From: Flavihumibacter petaseus NBRC 106054
Lineage (GTDB): Bacteria; Bacteroidota; Bacteroidia; Chitinophagales; Chitinophagaceae
Length of the DNA: 64,000 bases
Assembly: GCF_000974785.1 (NCBI RefSeq)
Contig: NZ_BBWV01000003.1
Location: forward strand, 868,001-932,000
Reading direction: 5' to 3'
Part shown: positions 1 to 9,533 of the stretch, one piece after another
How the letters are laid out: each line of letters opens with the position of its first letter
Position numbering within the stretch: the stretch's first letter is position 1
Notes under the pieces: generated by a model
What the model saw: only the letters and a program-made list of their open reading frames with translations
What the model was told of the DNA's origin: nothing
The model's database searches: none
Translations under genes and position numbers: made by a program

Positions 1-1
1 C

Positions 2-160
2 ACTGTGCTCATCATCCGTGCAGGCGAAATGGTGCTGATCCCCGCCAACGTGCCGCATAGTTTTACCAGCCTCGAAGACAATACCATCGACCTGGATTTT
101 TTTGCTCCCCGCCGGGAAGACTGGATCAATGGCACTGCTGACTATTTCAAACGGCAGTAA
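2..160 (+). CDS. Cupin-domain protein, C-terminal end (partial)
   Basis: The window opens inside this reading frame, which ends at TAA 158-160. The 52 visible residues contain a cupin-like second motif (VLIPANVPHSF: Pro, then His-Ser-Phe) and end in FKRQ. Small single-cupin proteins of this kind bind a metal or small ligand in a beta barrel. The specific substrate cannot be told from the C-terminus. It runs in the same direction as the next genes and may be the first gene of that operon. Confidence 0.6.
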   Translation, partial: TVLIIRAGEMVLIPANVPHSFTSLEDNTIDLDFFAPRREDWINGTADYFKRQ

Positions 161-205
161 GCCACATCGCCTGTATAAACTTTCAAACACTTTAAAAATG
201 CAAAA

Positions 206-1015
206 ATGAAAAGAACTGTCACCCTTCTGCTGTCAGCAGCAGTAACCTTTGCCGCATTGTCGGCCTGTACTGATGATGAAGAAAAGCCGACTGTTGGCAA
301 TACTTATGTATTGGTGCATGGCGCCTGGCAGGCTCCCTATGTGTGGGATGCCGTTGCGGCAGACCTGACAGCTAAAGGCAACAAGGTGATCACCGTCGAA
401 CTGCCGGGCCACGGATCGGATTCCACGCCCGCCCATACCCTCAGTCTGGACGCGTACACCGCCAAAGTAACTGACGCCATTTCAGCCACCAGCGATACGG
501 TGATACTAGTCGGCCACAGTATGGGCGGCATGGTGATCAGCAATACCGCAGAGAGACTTCCGTCCCGGATCAAAAAGCTCGTATATATCGGCGCATTTCT
601 CCCGGAGAACGGGCAATCCCTGGCCGACCTGGCCTTTTCTGATCCGGCGTCACAACTGGGACCGAAACTGATAGAGGCACCTGATCACCTTACACTCGAT
701 GTAAAACAGGACAGCCTCACTTATCTCTTCATTAACGACGGTACTGAAGAAGGCAAAAAAAGCGTGCTGGATCATTATCGTGCGGAACCCGCTATTCCCT
801 TTGGTAACAAGGTTGCCCTATCCGGCGAAAACTTCGGTTCGGTTAGCAAAGTCTACATTAAAACCCTGCAGGATATTGTGATCAGTCCCGCCCTGCAGGA
901 CCGCATGATTCAGAAAGCAGGAATTACAAAAGTGTATGAGGTGAACACCAGCCATTCACCTTTCCTGGCCCAGCCGCACGCAGTGTCTGATTTTCTGCTG
1001 AAGATCGGTGAATAA
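206..1015 (+). CDS. Alpha/beta hydrolase lipoprotein (esterase/HNL-like)
   Basis: The protein has 269 residues. A lipoprotein signal peptide ends in a lipobox (LSAC, about residues 18-21), so it is probably anchored in the envelope facing the periplasm. The fold is visible from the oxyanion-hole strand (YVLVHGAW), the nucleophile elbow GHSMGG around residue 103, and the C-terminal catalytic His (TSHSPF). The whole pattern resembles the plant hydroxynitrile-lyase/methylesterase-like branch of the superfamily, whose bacterial members are mostly uncharacterised esterases. The substrate is unknown. It starts 16 bp before the next gene and is likely co-transcribed with the ABM, DJ-1 and NAD(P)-binding genes. 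Confidence 0.85.
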   Translation: MKRTVTLLLSAAVTFAALSACTDDEEKPTVGNTYVLVHGAWQAPYVWDAVAADLTAKGNKVITVELPGHGSDSTPAHTLSLDAYTAKVTDAISATSDTVILVGHSMGGMVISNTAERLPSRIKKLVYIGAFLPENGQSLADLAFSDPASQLGPKLIEAPDHLTLDVKQDSLTYLFINDGTEEGKKSVLDHYRAEPAIPFGNKVALSGENFGSVSKVYIKTLQDIVISPALQDRMIQKAGITKVYEVNTSHSPFLAQPHAVSDFLLKIGE

Positions 1016-1031
1016 CGCTAAAGATTAAACC

Positions 1032-1766
1032 ATGTCAAAGCAACAGGTTATTCAACGCTCCGGAATATTCTTCCTGTCAGTTATCGGGATACTCATGCTT
1101 CATCAGCAGGCCATTGCACAGCAGGTTGCCAGGCTGACCCGGTACGAAGTGAAGCCAGCCAATGAATCAGCGTTTCGGGAAGCATTGCGGTCGTATGTGC
1201 TGCAGTCACTCAGCAGTGAAAACAACATCATGTCTGAAGCGTATCAGGAACAGGATACTGCGGGTGTCTTATGGCTCATCGAAAGGTGGAAGGATCAGGG
1301 GGCTTTAGATATTGCTGCCGCAGGTATTGCATTCAAAGCCATTCAGAATGTAGCAGGGAATGCCCTGGTGCAGCCGGCGAAGATCCTGTTCGTGCAGGAC
1401 CTGGAACCGCTTACCAAAGAACAATGGCGCAGGCAGCCGGGTAAGGAAGACAAGCCAATGACCATTATGTTGTTTGTGGATGCAAAGACTGGCACAGAGA
1501 ACCAGTTCAGGGAGACCTATCATAAGGCCATGCCGGAATTCCGCAGTGAAGCTGGTGTCATCAATTACCAGTTGTCGCAGCTGCAATCGGATAATACACA
1601 GTTTGTCACTTATGAGAAATTCAGGAACGAGGAGACGTTTCAGTATCATCTCCGGTTTCCCCCGATACAGCCCGTAATTGACTACCTGAATACCAGTATC
1701 AAAAAACAACCTTTCCAGGCCGGACTGCACCGGCTGATAGAATTTGCTCCTGAAAAACATAAATAA
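1032..1766 (+). CDS. Exported protein with two ABM (quinol monooxygenase-like) domains
   Basis: The protein has 244 residues. A signal peptide ends near AIAQQ (about residue 30). Two ferredoxin-like ABM repeats follow: the first from about residue 33 (ARLTRYEVKP, then SENNIMSEAYQEQD), the second from about 142 (MTIMLFVDAKTG, then EAGVINYQLSQLQSD). ABM proteins act on quinols and similar aromatics without cofactor, or serve as stress proteins. Export of such a domain is less usual. It lies 16 bp after the hydrolase and 6 bp before the DJ-1 gene, which indicates an operon. The family call is good; the reaction is unknown. Confidence 0.75.
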   Translation: MSKQQVIQRSGIFFLSVIGILMLHQQAIAQQVARLTRYEVKPANESAFREALRSYVLQSLSSENNIMSEAYQEQDTAGVLWLIERWKDQGALDIAAAGIAFKAIQNVAGNALVQPAKILFVQDLEPLTKEQWRRQPGKEDKPMTIMLFVDAKTGTENQFRETYHKAMPEFRSEAGVINYQLSQLQSDNTQFVTYEKFRNEETFQYHLRFPPIQPVIDYLNTSIKKQPFQAGLHRLIEFAPEKHK

Positions 1767-1772
1767 AACTCC

Positions 1773-2588
1773 ATGAAAAAGATCAGTCATCTTATCCTGG
1801 CAGGAATCGTCTGCAGCCTTGCTGTATCAGATGCCCGAAGCCAGGTAACGATAAAAACCAAAGCAATGAACAGTTATGAACTTTCCGTAGTGAACCAGTT
1901 GGGTTCCCCGGCCGTGGTGGTGAATATGCCAGTGTCGCAGTTGTTGAATGCGCCGGGTAATGAAGCCCTTAGGGCCTTCTTTTTTACGCCTGTAAAAGAT
2001 CCCACGGTATTAAAAGGAAAGAAAATCGCAGTGATCGCTGCCGATGGGTTTGAAGAGATCGAGCTGTTAGGGCCCGTCTGGTATTTTAAACAGCTGGGTG
2101 CTACTATTGATATCGTTGCGCCGAAATTCAATCCTGCACCCGAGCGGTATGGCCTGATGTATCCCGAAATGTCGAAGACGCACATTATGGCCATTCAATA
2201 CCTGCAGCCGGTCGGATGGATAAAATTTGACCGGACGGCAGACCAGATCAAAGTAAGTGACTATGATGCAGTATTCATCCCGGGTGGCGCGTGGAATCCT
2301 GATAACCTGCGCTATGACAAAGATGTGATCCGGTTTATCCGTGATTTTAATCAATCCGGCAAACTGATCGCGGCGATATGTCATGCGCCGGTGGTACTGG
2401 CTTCGGCAGACATCCTGAAAGGGAGGAAGCTTACCGGTTACTGGAATATTCAGACAGATTTAAAAAATGCAGGTGGTATTGTTTCTGACGAACCTGTCGT
2501 AACCGATGGGAACCTTATTACCAGCAGGCATCCGATTGACGTTGCTGATTTTTCAAGAGCGGTGGAAGCCTGGCTGGTAAAGAAATAG
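1773..2588 (+). CDS. Exported DJ-1/PfpI family protein
   Basis: The protein has 271 residues with a signal peptide (cleavage near DARSQ, about residue 24). The DJ-1/PfpI core starts at about residue 83 (KKIAVIAADGFEEIEL) and has the nucleophile elbow AAICHAP with its cysteine near residue 203, plus the flanking PGG turn (VFIPGGAW). Family members include glyoxalases, deglycases, chaperones and amidotransferase-like hydrolases. The conserved Glu after the first strand (GFEE) fits the reactive-cysteine environment. An N-terminal stretch of about 55 residues between signal and core is unassigned. The gene starts 6 bp after the ABM gene. Confidence 0.82.
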   Translation: MKKISHLILAGIVCSLAVSDARSQVTIKTKAMNSYELSVVNQLGSPAVVVNMPVSQLLNAPGNEALRAFFFTPVKDPTVLKGKKIAVIAADGFEEIELLGPVWYFKQLGATIDIVAPKFNPAPERYGLMYPEMSKTHIMAIQYLQPVGWIKFDRTADQIKVSDYDAVFIPGGAWNPDNLRYDKDVIRFIRDFNQSGKLIAAICHAPVVLASADILKGRKLTGYWNIQTDLKNAGGIVSDEPVVTDGNLITSRHPIDVADFSRAVEAWLVKK

Positions 2589-2620
2589 TGACGAACGCAT
2601 AGGCGTAAAAGCATAGGGGT

Positions 2621-3259
2621 ATGAAAGCATTAATCATCGGTGCGACGGGGGCTACCGGCAGGGATCTGCTGCGTATGTTGTTGCAGGATGCAGCGTACGG
2701 GGAGGTGGTCATTTTTGTTCGCCGGGCAAGCGGTTTAACCCGGGCCGGGGTAACTGAGATCGTCACTGACTTTGATAATATCGAAGCTGTAGCTGAACAG
2801 ATCCGGGGGGATGCCTGGTTTTCATGCCTGGGCACAACGCGTAAACTTGCCGGTTCCCGGGATAAACAATGGCAGGTGGACTATGAGATCCCGGCGAAGT
2901 TTGCTGAAGTAGCCAAACGTAACGGCGTACGTGCTGCTGTGCTGTTGTCTGCCTACGGAGCTTCTTCAACCAGTAATATTTTTTATTCACGGATGAAGGG
3001 CGCGCTGGAAGATAAAATTGAAAGCCTGGCTTTTGATCAATACATTATTTTCCGGCCGGGTTTACTACAGCGCCGCAACTCCGACCGTGCCGGTGAACGC
3101 ATCAGCGCCGGCATCCTGAACTTTTTGAACAGCATCGGGTTGTTTAAAAAGTTCAGGCCGGTTCCAACGGAAGTGCTCGCTGCAAAAATGGCAAAAGCAC
3201 CGCGGGCTTTGGGTGCCGGAAGGCATGTGGTGAGCCTGGACCGGATTGTTAGTTTGTAG
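2621..3259 (+). CDS. NAD(P)-binding atypical SDR protein
   Basis: The protein has 212 residues. The N-terminal Rossmann motif GATGATGRD binds the dinucleotide, and the chain keeps the atypical short-chain dehydrogenase layout (SCLGTTRK, then VLLSAYGAS, then IIFRPGLL). It resembles HTATIP2-like or NmrA-like oxidoreductases, many of which are sensors or reductases of unknown substrate. It is the last gene of the first operon. Its 3' end overlaps the 3' end of the convergent efflux gene by 11 bp. Confidence 0.78.
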   Translation: MKALIIGATGATGRDLLRMLLQDAAYGEVVIFVRRASGLTRAGVTEIVTDFDNIEAVAEQIRGDAWFSCLGTTRKLAGSRDKQWQVDYEIPAKFAEVAKRNGVRAAVLLSAYGASSTSNIFYSRMKGALEDKIESLAFDQYIIFRPGLLQRRNSDRAGERISAGILNFLNSIGLFKKFRPVPTEVLAAKMAKAPRALGAGRHVVSLDRIVSL

Positions 3260-6200
3260 CCGTTTCCGTTGTTTCCGGTGTCGGTTTTGTCAGCACCTGC
3301 TTTATTTCTTTCAGCGCACCAAATACTTCAGTGCTATCCCTGAAATTGATGCCTTCCAGCACGGGAATAAATTTCCGGTTATTGCTTTCATCCACAGCCA
3401 CTACGTAGTTGCCGGTAGTGGCGTGCACCACGGCCGTGGCAGGCAGCACAAAGCTTTCCGAAGAAGACAGGAGGGGCATATTTACTTCGGCGAACATGCC
3501 TGGTTTCAGCACGCCGCCTTCGCTGGTCACATCCATTTCGATGGCTTCGGAACGCATGGTATTGGCTATGGCACCTGACCGCCGGCTGAGGCTGCAATGA
3601 AATTCCTTCCCCGGCATGGAAGTGACCGTAAACGTGACCATGCCATCGGCTTTCACCATGGCGGCAACCGCTTCCGGAACATGTACCACAAGGCGCAACT
3701 GCTGTTCCTGCTGCAGCACCAGCATCGGTTCACCGGCATTCTTCGCAGCCGGACCAACCAATGCGCCGGGGTGGATATTCCGCTGGGTGATCACGCCATC
3801 GAAAGGGGCGCGTACCACGAGGTAATCTTCGGAAACATTCAGCGCCGCCAGGCTGGATTGCTGCGCGGCAAAACCGGCGGAATCCGATTCCATTTTCGAA
3901 CGGGCGCTCTGCAATTCGAAGGGTGATACTGCACCCGGCGTATTCGCTGCCTGCAGCAGGCGCTCATAACGATCTTTGCTGTTGAGCCAGATCTCCCGGG
4001 CTTTGGCTGCTTCCGCTTTGCCGGTGATCGCCTGCTGGTTGATCTCTTTTGCATCCAGGATCACCAGCACCTGGCCCTTCTTCACCAGGCTACCGCGATC
4101 CACCCGCACATCTTTCACGAAACCATTCACCTTCGGGTACAGGTCAACGTAAGCGAAGGGTTTCAGTTCTCCCGGCAGCTGCAGGGTGGTAGACGCGGGA
4201 TGCTGCACCACTTTGCTGAGTGCAGCTGTCTTTTCTGCTGCCGCAGGCGCTGTTGCAGCGGTTGCGGTCATGTCGACGGGTTTGTTTTTTCCGGTACAAC
4301 CGGTGATCAGCAATGCGCCGGTAACGGCAAGAATAATGACCGGGAGTTGGTTTACCAGGCGGGATGTCATATGCGATAGTTTAGGGAGTAATGAAGGGGT
4401 TTTGTAAGAAGCTTTCTGCTGGATCCAGGCAAAAGCCAGGGGCAGGATATACAGTGCTGCAAAAGTTGACGCAATGAGTCCGCCGATCACAGCCCGGCCA
4501 AGTGGTGCGGTCTGTTCACCGGCCTCGCCCATGCCCGAGGCCATGGGGATCATGCCGGCGATCATCGCAAGGCTCGTCATCAGGATCGGCCTCAGGCGTA
4601 TACCCGCCGCCGTTATAGCTGCCTTTTTTGCATCACGGTATTCCAGCCGCAGGTTCTCTGCATTGGTAACAATCAGGATCGCGTTGGCAACCGATACACC
4701 GATGGACATGATCATGCCCATGTACGATTGCAGGTTCAGCGTTGAGCCTGTCAACAGTAACAAGGCCAGGGCGCCCAATACCACGGCAGGCACGGTGACC
4801 AGCACTGCAAACGCCAGCCGGAACGACTGGTAATTGGCAGCGAGCAGCAGGAAGATCACGACCACAGCGAACAGGAGCCCGGTCTGCAGGCTGTCCAGCG
4901 TTTCCGTCAGCAGGTTGCTCATTCCTTTCTGCGCGATCGTGATGCCTTTCGGGGGCTTGCCAAAACTGCCGATCGCGTCCTGCACCGCCCGGCTCGCCGT
5001 GCCGAGGTCTTGCTGATGGATATTGGCACTTATCGTTAAGAACCGCCTTGGCCCGCTCCGGTCATATTCGCCAGGTGCGGTGACGATCCTGAAATCGGCT
5101 ACATCCGCCAGCACGGGCCGGTTCTTTCCCCTGATCAGCGGGATCTCTTTCATGGCATTCAGGTCATCCATCCGGTATTCTGGCACCTGCACCTGCACCT
5201 GGTACGTATAGGCGGATTTCTCATCGAGCCATTGTATTTTCTCCGTAAACCGGCTGCTGGAAGTACTTGCGGTTACCGATCGACCGATCTCCTGCACCGA
5301 CAAGCCAAATTGTGCGGCCTTCAACCGGTCGACACTGACCTGGATGGTGGGAAATGCCAGCGGCTGCTGTATCTGCACATCACGCAGGTAGCCAATCCGT
5401 TTCAGTTTATCCACCAGGCTGTCGGCATAATTTCTTACCTGGTCAAAATCTTTCCCGGCAACCCTTACTTCAATCGGGGTAGCGGCGCCCTGGCTCATGA
5501 TCTTATCGGTCAGGTCCACCGGCTCAAAACTGATCCGTGTACCGGGAAGTTTTGCCGAAATGTTTTTACGCAGAGCATCTTTCAGCTCATCTGCATTCAC
5601 TTTGTAATGATCGTCCAGCAGTACCTGCAGCACCGCCTCATGTGTGCCACTGTTGAAAACATACAGATTACTCGTGCCATAACTGCTGGGGATGAGTCCC
5701 ACGTAGGCAGAGCTCAATTCAACATGATGACTGACGGTCGTATCAATAATCGCGAGGATCTGTTTCAGTGTCGTTTCAGTTTTTTCGAGCCGCGTGCCGT
5801 CGGGTTCTTTGATGCGCACCTGGAATTGACCGCTGTTGGTGCGTGGCATCAGGTCTTGTCCGATCCATTCCATTCCCAGCGCCACCAGGCTAACGACCAG
5901 CGCGCCATACAACAGTACCACGAGCTTGTGTTGCTGCATCATCCTGCCCAGCAAACCTGTAAAGTGACTTTTAAAACGGCCGAAGAAGCCGCTTTCGTGG
6001 GCGCTGTGGCGCTCCTGGTGCGCCGCCGCTTTCACCTGTGCCAGTTCATCGCGGTCAAAAGTTTCAGAGGCATGTTCAGGTGTTTCACCGGCATGCAGGC
6101 GGAACCTGCTTTCCTGCAGCAGCCAGTTGGAGAGGATTGGAACAAGTGTCTGTGCAAGAAAAAAGGAAATGATCATGGCAAAGCCGATGGAGAGCGACAA

Positions 6201-7583
6201 CGGCAGGAACATGGCCCTCGGCACACCATTCATGAGAAAGGCCGGTGCAAATACGGCAAGGATACAAAGTAAGATCAGCAGCAGCGGAAAGCTGATCTCC
6301 TGGCAGGCATCAAATACGGCACTGCGCATGGGCTTTCCCATTTCCAGGTGCTGGTGAATATTTTCAATCGTGACGGTTGCCTGGTCCACAAGAATACCAA
6401 CTGCCAACGCGAGCCCGCTCAGGGTCATGATATTGATCGTTTGCCCTGCGAGGTGCAACAGCAGAACTGTACAAATAATAGAAACAGGTATAGTAATGAT
6501 CACCACCACACTGCTCCGCCAGTCCCGCAGGAACAGCAGCACCATGAGCCCGGTCAGCAGTGCACCGAGCGCACCTTCCGTGATGAGGCTTTTCACGGCG
6601 TTGATCACGAAGACGGACTGGTCAAAGGCATAGCTTACCTGTACATCATCGGGAAGCAGCGACTGCATTTCGGGCAGCGTGGCCTTAAGTTGCTGCACCA
6701 CGTCCCAGGTGGAGGCATCAGCTGTTTTCACAACAGGGATATAGACCGATCGTTTGCCATTGATCAGGGCATAGTCGACCGTGATATCCGAGGCATCGGA
6801 AACTTTGGCGATATCACTGATGAATACGGCGCTGCCATCCTGCGTACGGAGCGGGATGCGCGCGAATTCCTCCACTGTTTTCTCCAGCGTGTTGATGGTG
6901 GTCACATACATGGTGTTGCCCGAACGCAGGTTACCGGACGGCGACATTACGTTGGCTTTGGAGATCTTTTCGACGATCTCATCCGGAGAAATATTGTAGC
7001 TCCGCATTTTGTCGGGATCTACGTTGATGGTGATGGTTCTCGAGTTGGCACCAAAAGGTGGCGGCGCCGATAATCCGGGCACGGCGGCAAACATTGGCCG
7101 CACACGTGTTGCCGCGAGATCATAGATTTCTTTCAGCGATTTTGTGTCACTGGCAAACACGAGCTGCCCCACGGGAAGTGATGAGGCATCAAAGCGGATG
7201 ACCTGTGGCGGCAGGGCACCGGGCGGAAAGAATTTCATCGCACGGTTCACCTGGAGCGCCACCTGTGCGGCGGCTTCAGCCATATCAGTGTTTTCATAAA
7301 AACTGAGCTTGAGTAGCGTGAGTCCCTGTATGCTTTTGCTTTCAATATTTTTCACACCATTCACGTACAGGAACTGGTCCTGCATGCGGGTGGCGAAGAA
7401 GCCTTCCATCTGTTGCGGCGACATCCCGCCATAGGACTCGATGACGTAGATGGTGGGCAGGTTCAGGGAGGGAAAGATATCGATGGGGATCTTTCTCAGT
7501 GCCAGGAGGGAAAAGAACAACAGGCTTCCGACGAGGACCACCACCGTAATGGGTCTTTTCAATGCTGCGGAAAGTAAGTTCAT
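3249..7583 (-). CDS. RND efflux permease fused to periplasmic adaptor (MFP)
   Basis: One uninterrupted frame of 1444 residues from ATG 7583 (MNLLSAALKRP), 4 bp after the TolC gene. The first ~1070 residues are a complete RND permease: TM1, two porter halves, TM4 with LVDQATVTIENI, TM10 with SVANAILIV and the final helices. The last ~373 residues are a complete adaptor: a hydrophobic segment ending LLITGC, barrel-sandwich hybrid (FVKDVRVDRGSLVKKGQVLVI), hairpin and beta-barrel (DGVITQRNIHPGALVG). Permease C-termini are cytoplasmic, so the segment before LLITGC could act as a thirteenth helix that carries the adaptor into the periplasm. An in-frame Met at 4370 looks like an old lipoprotein start. 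A longer frame start at 7664 would overlap tolC by 77 bp and is disfavoured. Confidence 0.88.
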   Translation of the reverse strand: MNLLSAALKRPITVVVLVGSLLFFSLLALRKIPIDIFPSLNLPTIYVIESYGGMSPQQMEGFFATRMQDQFLYVNGVKNIESKSIQGLTLLKLSFYENTDMAEAAAQVALQVNRAMKFFPPGALPPQVIRFDASSLPVGQLVFASDTKSLKEIYDLAATRVRPMFAAVPGLSAPPPFGANSRTITINVDPDKMRSYNISPDEIVEKISKANVMSPSGNLRSGNTMYVTTINTLEKTVEEFARIPLRTQDGSAVFISDIAKVSDASDITVDYALINGKRSVYIPVVKTADASTWDVVQQLKATLPEMQSLLPDDVQVSYAFDQSVFVINAVKSLITEGALGALLTGLMVLLFLRDWRSSVVVIITIPVSIICTVLLLHLAGQTINIMTLSGLALAVGILVDQATVTIENIHQHLEMGKPMRSAVFDACQEISFPLLLILLCILAVFAPAFLMNGVPRAMFLPLSLSIGFAMIISFFLAQTLVPILSNWLLQESRFRLHAGETPEHASETFDRDELAQVKAAAHQERHSAHESGFFGRFKSHFTGLLGRMMQQHKLVVLLYGALVVSLVALGMEWIGQDLMPRTNSGQFQVRIKEPDGTRLEKTETTLKQILAIIDTTVSHHVELSSAYVGLIPSSYGTSNLYVFNSGTHEAVLQVLLDDHYKVNADELKDALRKNISAKLPGTRISFEPVDLTDKIMSQGAATPIEVRVAGKDFDQVRNYADSLVDKLKRIGYLRDVQIQQPLAFPTIQVSVDRLKAAQFGLSVQEIGRSVTASTSSSRFTEKIQWLDEKSAYTYQVQVQVPEYRMDDLNAMKEIPLIRGKNRPVLADVADFRIVTAPGEYDRSGPRRFLTISANIHQQDLGTASRAVQDAIGSFGKPPKGITIAQKGMSNLLTETLDSLQTGLLFAVVVIFLLLAANYQSFRLAFAVLVTVPAVVLGALALLLLTGSTLNLQSYMGMIMSIGVSVANAILIVTNAENLRLEYRDAKKAAITAAGIRLRPILMTSLAMIAGMIPMASGMGEAGEQTAPLGRAVIGGLIASTFAALYILPLAFAWIQQKASYKTPSLLPKLSHMTSRLVNQLPVIILAVTGALLITGCTGKNKPVDMTATAATAPAAAEKTAALSKVVQHPASTTLQLPGELKPFAYVDLYPKVNGFVKDVRVDRGSLVKKGQVLVILDAKEINQQAITGKAEAAKAREIWLNSKDRYERLLQAANTPGAVSPFELQSARSKMESDSAGFAAQQSSLAALNVSEDYLVVRAPFDGVITQRNIHPGALVGPAAKNAGEPMLVLQQEQQLRLVVHVPEAVAAMVKADGMVTFTVTSMPGKEFHCSLSRRSGAIANTMRSEAIEMDVTSEGGVLKPGMFAEVNMPLLSSSESFVLPATAVVHATTGNYVVAVDESNNRKFIPVLEGINFRDSTEVFGALKEIKQVLTKPTPETTETATN

Positions 7584-7587
7584 AAAA

Positions 7588-8982
7588 TTATGGTTGAACC
7601 TGGTTCGTAAATAGGTTGATGTTGCCGGTAGCCGCTGCTTCGAGGAGCAATCCCCGCCAGACATTGTTCGTGGCGATGGTTTTATCTACATCAGCCCGGT
7701 TCAGTGCATAGAGCGTTTGAACGAGCTCGGTCAGTGTGGCGAGGCCAGCCTGGTAGCGTGCATTCGATTGCTGCCAGGCGTCGCTGGCGGATTGGTACTG
7801 AACAGGCGCCAGTTTTGTCTGTTCCCAGGCGAGCTGGTATTGCAGGCGGGCATCATCGAGCTGGGCATTGAGCGCCAGCTGTTGTTCGGTGCGCCGGGCG
7901 TTGGCCGCAGCGGCTACTGCCTGCGCAGCGTGCACTTCCTGTTTGTTTTTGGCGAGGGATAGAATATTCCATTTGATGGCGAGGGCGCCCATATAGTTGT
8001 AGGTCTGCCAGGGGATGCCGTCAGAGAGTTTGCTGCTGTAGGCATTGGTTTCGCGGTCGATACCGGAGCCGCGGGCCCAGCCCATGCCCAGCAGGTTCAC
8101 TGAAGGCAATATGCTTTTTTTCACTGCCAGTTGTTTTTCGTTGGCCACCTTTACCTGTTGTGTTGCGTATTGCAGGAAGGGGTGTTGCGCAATGGCCAGC
8201 GAATCGGCTGCTGTTGTGGCGGGAAGCCGCCGGGAAAAGAAGGTCGTATCTGCGATGATGCTGTCGGCTGCAATGCCGGTGAGCCGTTGCAGGAAAATGC
8301 GTTGCTGCCGGGTGGCCTGGTTGCTTTGCAGCAGGGCAATCCGGGCTTTCGCAACTTCAGCATTGGCAAAGGAGGAATCTGCACCGGGTAAGAGTCCCGC
8401 TTTGGCCCGGCTTAATACATATTGCTGAAAAGTAGCGGCCCTGCTCAGGTTTTGCTGCTGCACCCACTGAAGGCGCTGAAGCAGGGCCAGGCGGAGATAG
8501 GCGTCGGCGGCGGTGATTTGCTGCCGGAAGATCTCTTTGCTGATATCATCTTTGGCGAGTTGTTCCTGGGAGCGGGCATAGTTTACCTCCTGTTGCAGGC
8601 GGCCGAAAGTAAAAATGCGCCAGTTGACCGACAGCGTGGTAAAGCTGCCGAACACGCCTTCATAGATATTTTCCGGGCGAACACCGCCCGACGTGGAGAT
8701 CGTGGTGCCTTCATTGTTGTAGAAGGAACCGACCAGTCCGTTGTTGGTGGAATAGGTGAACTGCTGGCCGGCGGTCAGTTCCGGCAGGAAATTCTTTTCA
8801 GCAGCAGCTACATAGTAACTGCCTGCCTTTGCCATTTCCTGGCGGGCTTTGATAGAGGGGTAACCGGCTTCCACCTGTTGTAGTAAACGCTGAAGCGGCA
8901 ACGCCGGCTGAGCGGGTGACTGCTGGGCGAAACCTTGGCTGCTGCCGGCGAGGCCGAGCCACAAGAATAGTCTTTTCATCAT
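7588..8982 (-). CDS. TolC-family outer membrane efflux protein
   Basis: The protein has 464 residues with a signal peptide (cleavage near GFAQQ, residue 20). Two repeats rich in alternating Gln/Ala coiled-coil segments (around residues 30-230 and 240-450) are typical of the trimeric TolC channel. It begins with PLQRLLQQVEAGYPSIKARQ, the common first helix of the family. It provides the outer-membrane exit for the fused RND/adaptor protein encoded 4 bp downstream; together they make a two-gene tripartite pump. Substrates cannot be read from sequence. Confidence 0.88.
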   Translation of the reverse strand: MMKRLFLWLGLAGSSQGFAQQSPAQPALPLQRLLQQVEAGYPSIKARQEMAKAGSYYVAAAEKNFLPELTAGQQFTYSTNNGLVGSFYNNEGTTISTSGGVRPENIYEGVFGSFTTLSVNWRIFTFGRLQQEVNYARSQEQLAKDDISKEIFRQQITAADAYLRLALLQRLQWVQQQNLSRAATFQQYVLSRAKAGLLPGADSSFANAEVAKARIALLQSNQATRQQRIFLQRLTGIAADSIIADTTFFSRRLPATTAADSLAIAQHPFLQYATQQVKVANEKQLAVKKSILPSVNLLGMGWARGSGIDRETNAYSSKLSDGIPWQTYNYMGALAIKWNILSLAKNKQEVHAAQAVAAAANARRTEQQLALNAQLDDARLQYQLAWEQTKLAPVQYQSASDAWQQSNARYQAGLATLTELVQTLYALNRADVDKTIATNNVWRGLLLEAAATGNINLFTNQVQP

Positions 8983-9134
8983 GAAACGGGGTTATGCGAA
9001 CGGGGTTGGGGTATATTGTAATGGCTGATCATCTCCGGTGTGGAAATGGTGCAGCGGAAGTCCTGCCACTCCGGGCGGATGTTCAATGATTTAAGGTGTA
9101 ATCCGGAAGGATTGCCAGTGTAAAGACCAACGTA

Positions 9135-9533
9135 TCAGATGCGCAGCAGGCACAGGGCGTCGAAATGCCTGTGTTGGGGAAGGATCTCAAAGAGGCCGCG
9201 CGGTTGGATTACGGCTATCAGCGCCGGTATAATTGCCAGCCCAAGCAGGAGCAACAGCGGCGTATGAAAGACTGGGCGGAATAATTTGAAAAGGGTGGGA
9301 GAAGCAACTTTCCGGAAGTTCGTGTCATCGCAGGCACTCATGTGCAGGGCATGCTGGTGGGCGGCTTCATCTTTTTTCAGTACAGATTGCTGTGGAGCTG
9401 GTGCATGTGGTACGCGGAGCACCGCTGTGATCATACCCGGTAGTCCATTTCTGCCGTCGACAATAAAAGGCCTGATAACGAAGAAGGTTACCAGCGATAA
9501 CAACAACAGCACAATGGTTATTTTGCCTTTCAT
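9135..9533 (-). CDS. Hypothetical two-helix membrane protein
   Basis: The protein has 132 residues. One hydrophobic segment lies at residues 5-23 and another at about 93-111 (TPLLLLLGLAIIPALIAVI). The loop between them carries a His/Cys-containing stretch (HQHALHMSACDD). It lies upstream of the TolC/RND genes in the same orientation with about 150 bp between, so it may belong to the efflux locus. The His-rich loop would suit metal binding but this is only suggestive. No family is recognised. The opposite-strand frame here has no features of a real protein. Confidence 0.5.
   Translation of the reverse strand: MKGKITIVLLLLSLVTFFVIRPFIVDGRNGLPGMITAVLRVPHAPAPQQSVLKKDEAAHQHALHMSACDDTNFRKVASPTLFKLFRPVFHTPLLLLLGLAIIPALIAVIQPRGLFEILPQHRHFDALCLLRI

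Noticed and set aside
5232-6272. 346-residue plus-strand frame opposite the RND gene
   Set aside because: It lies wholly inside the coding strand complement of a clear RND permease and has no family character; Cys- and His-rich composition is typical of an antisense shadow.
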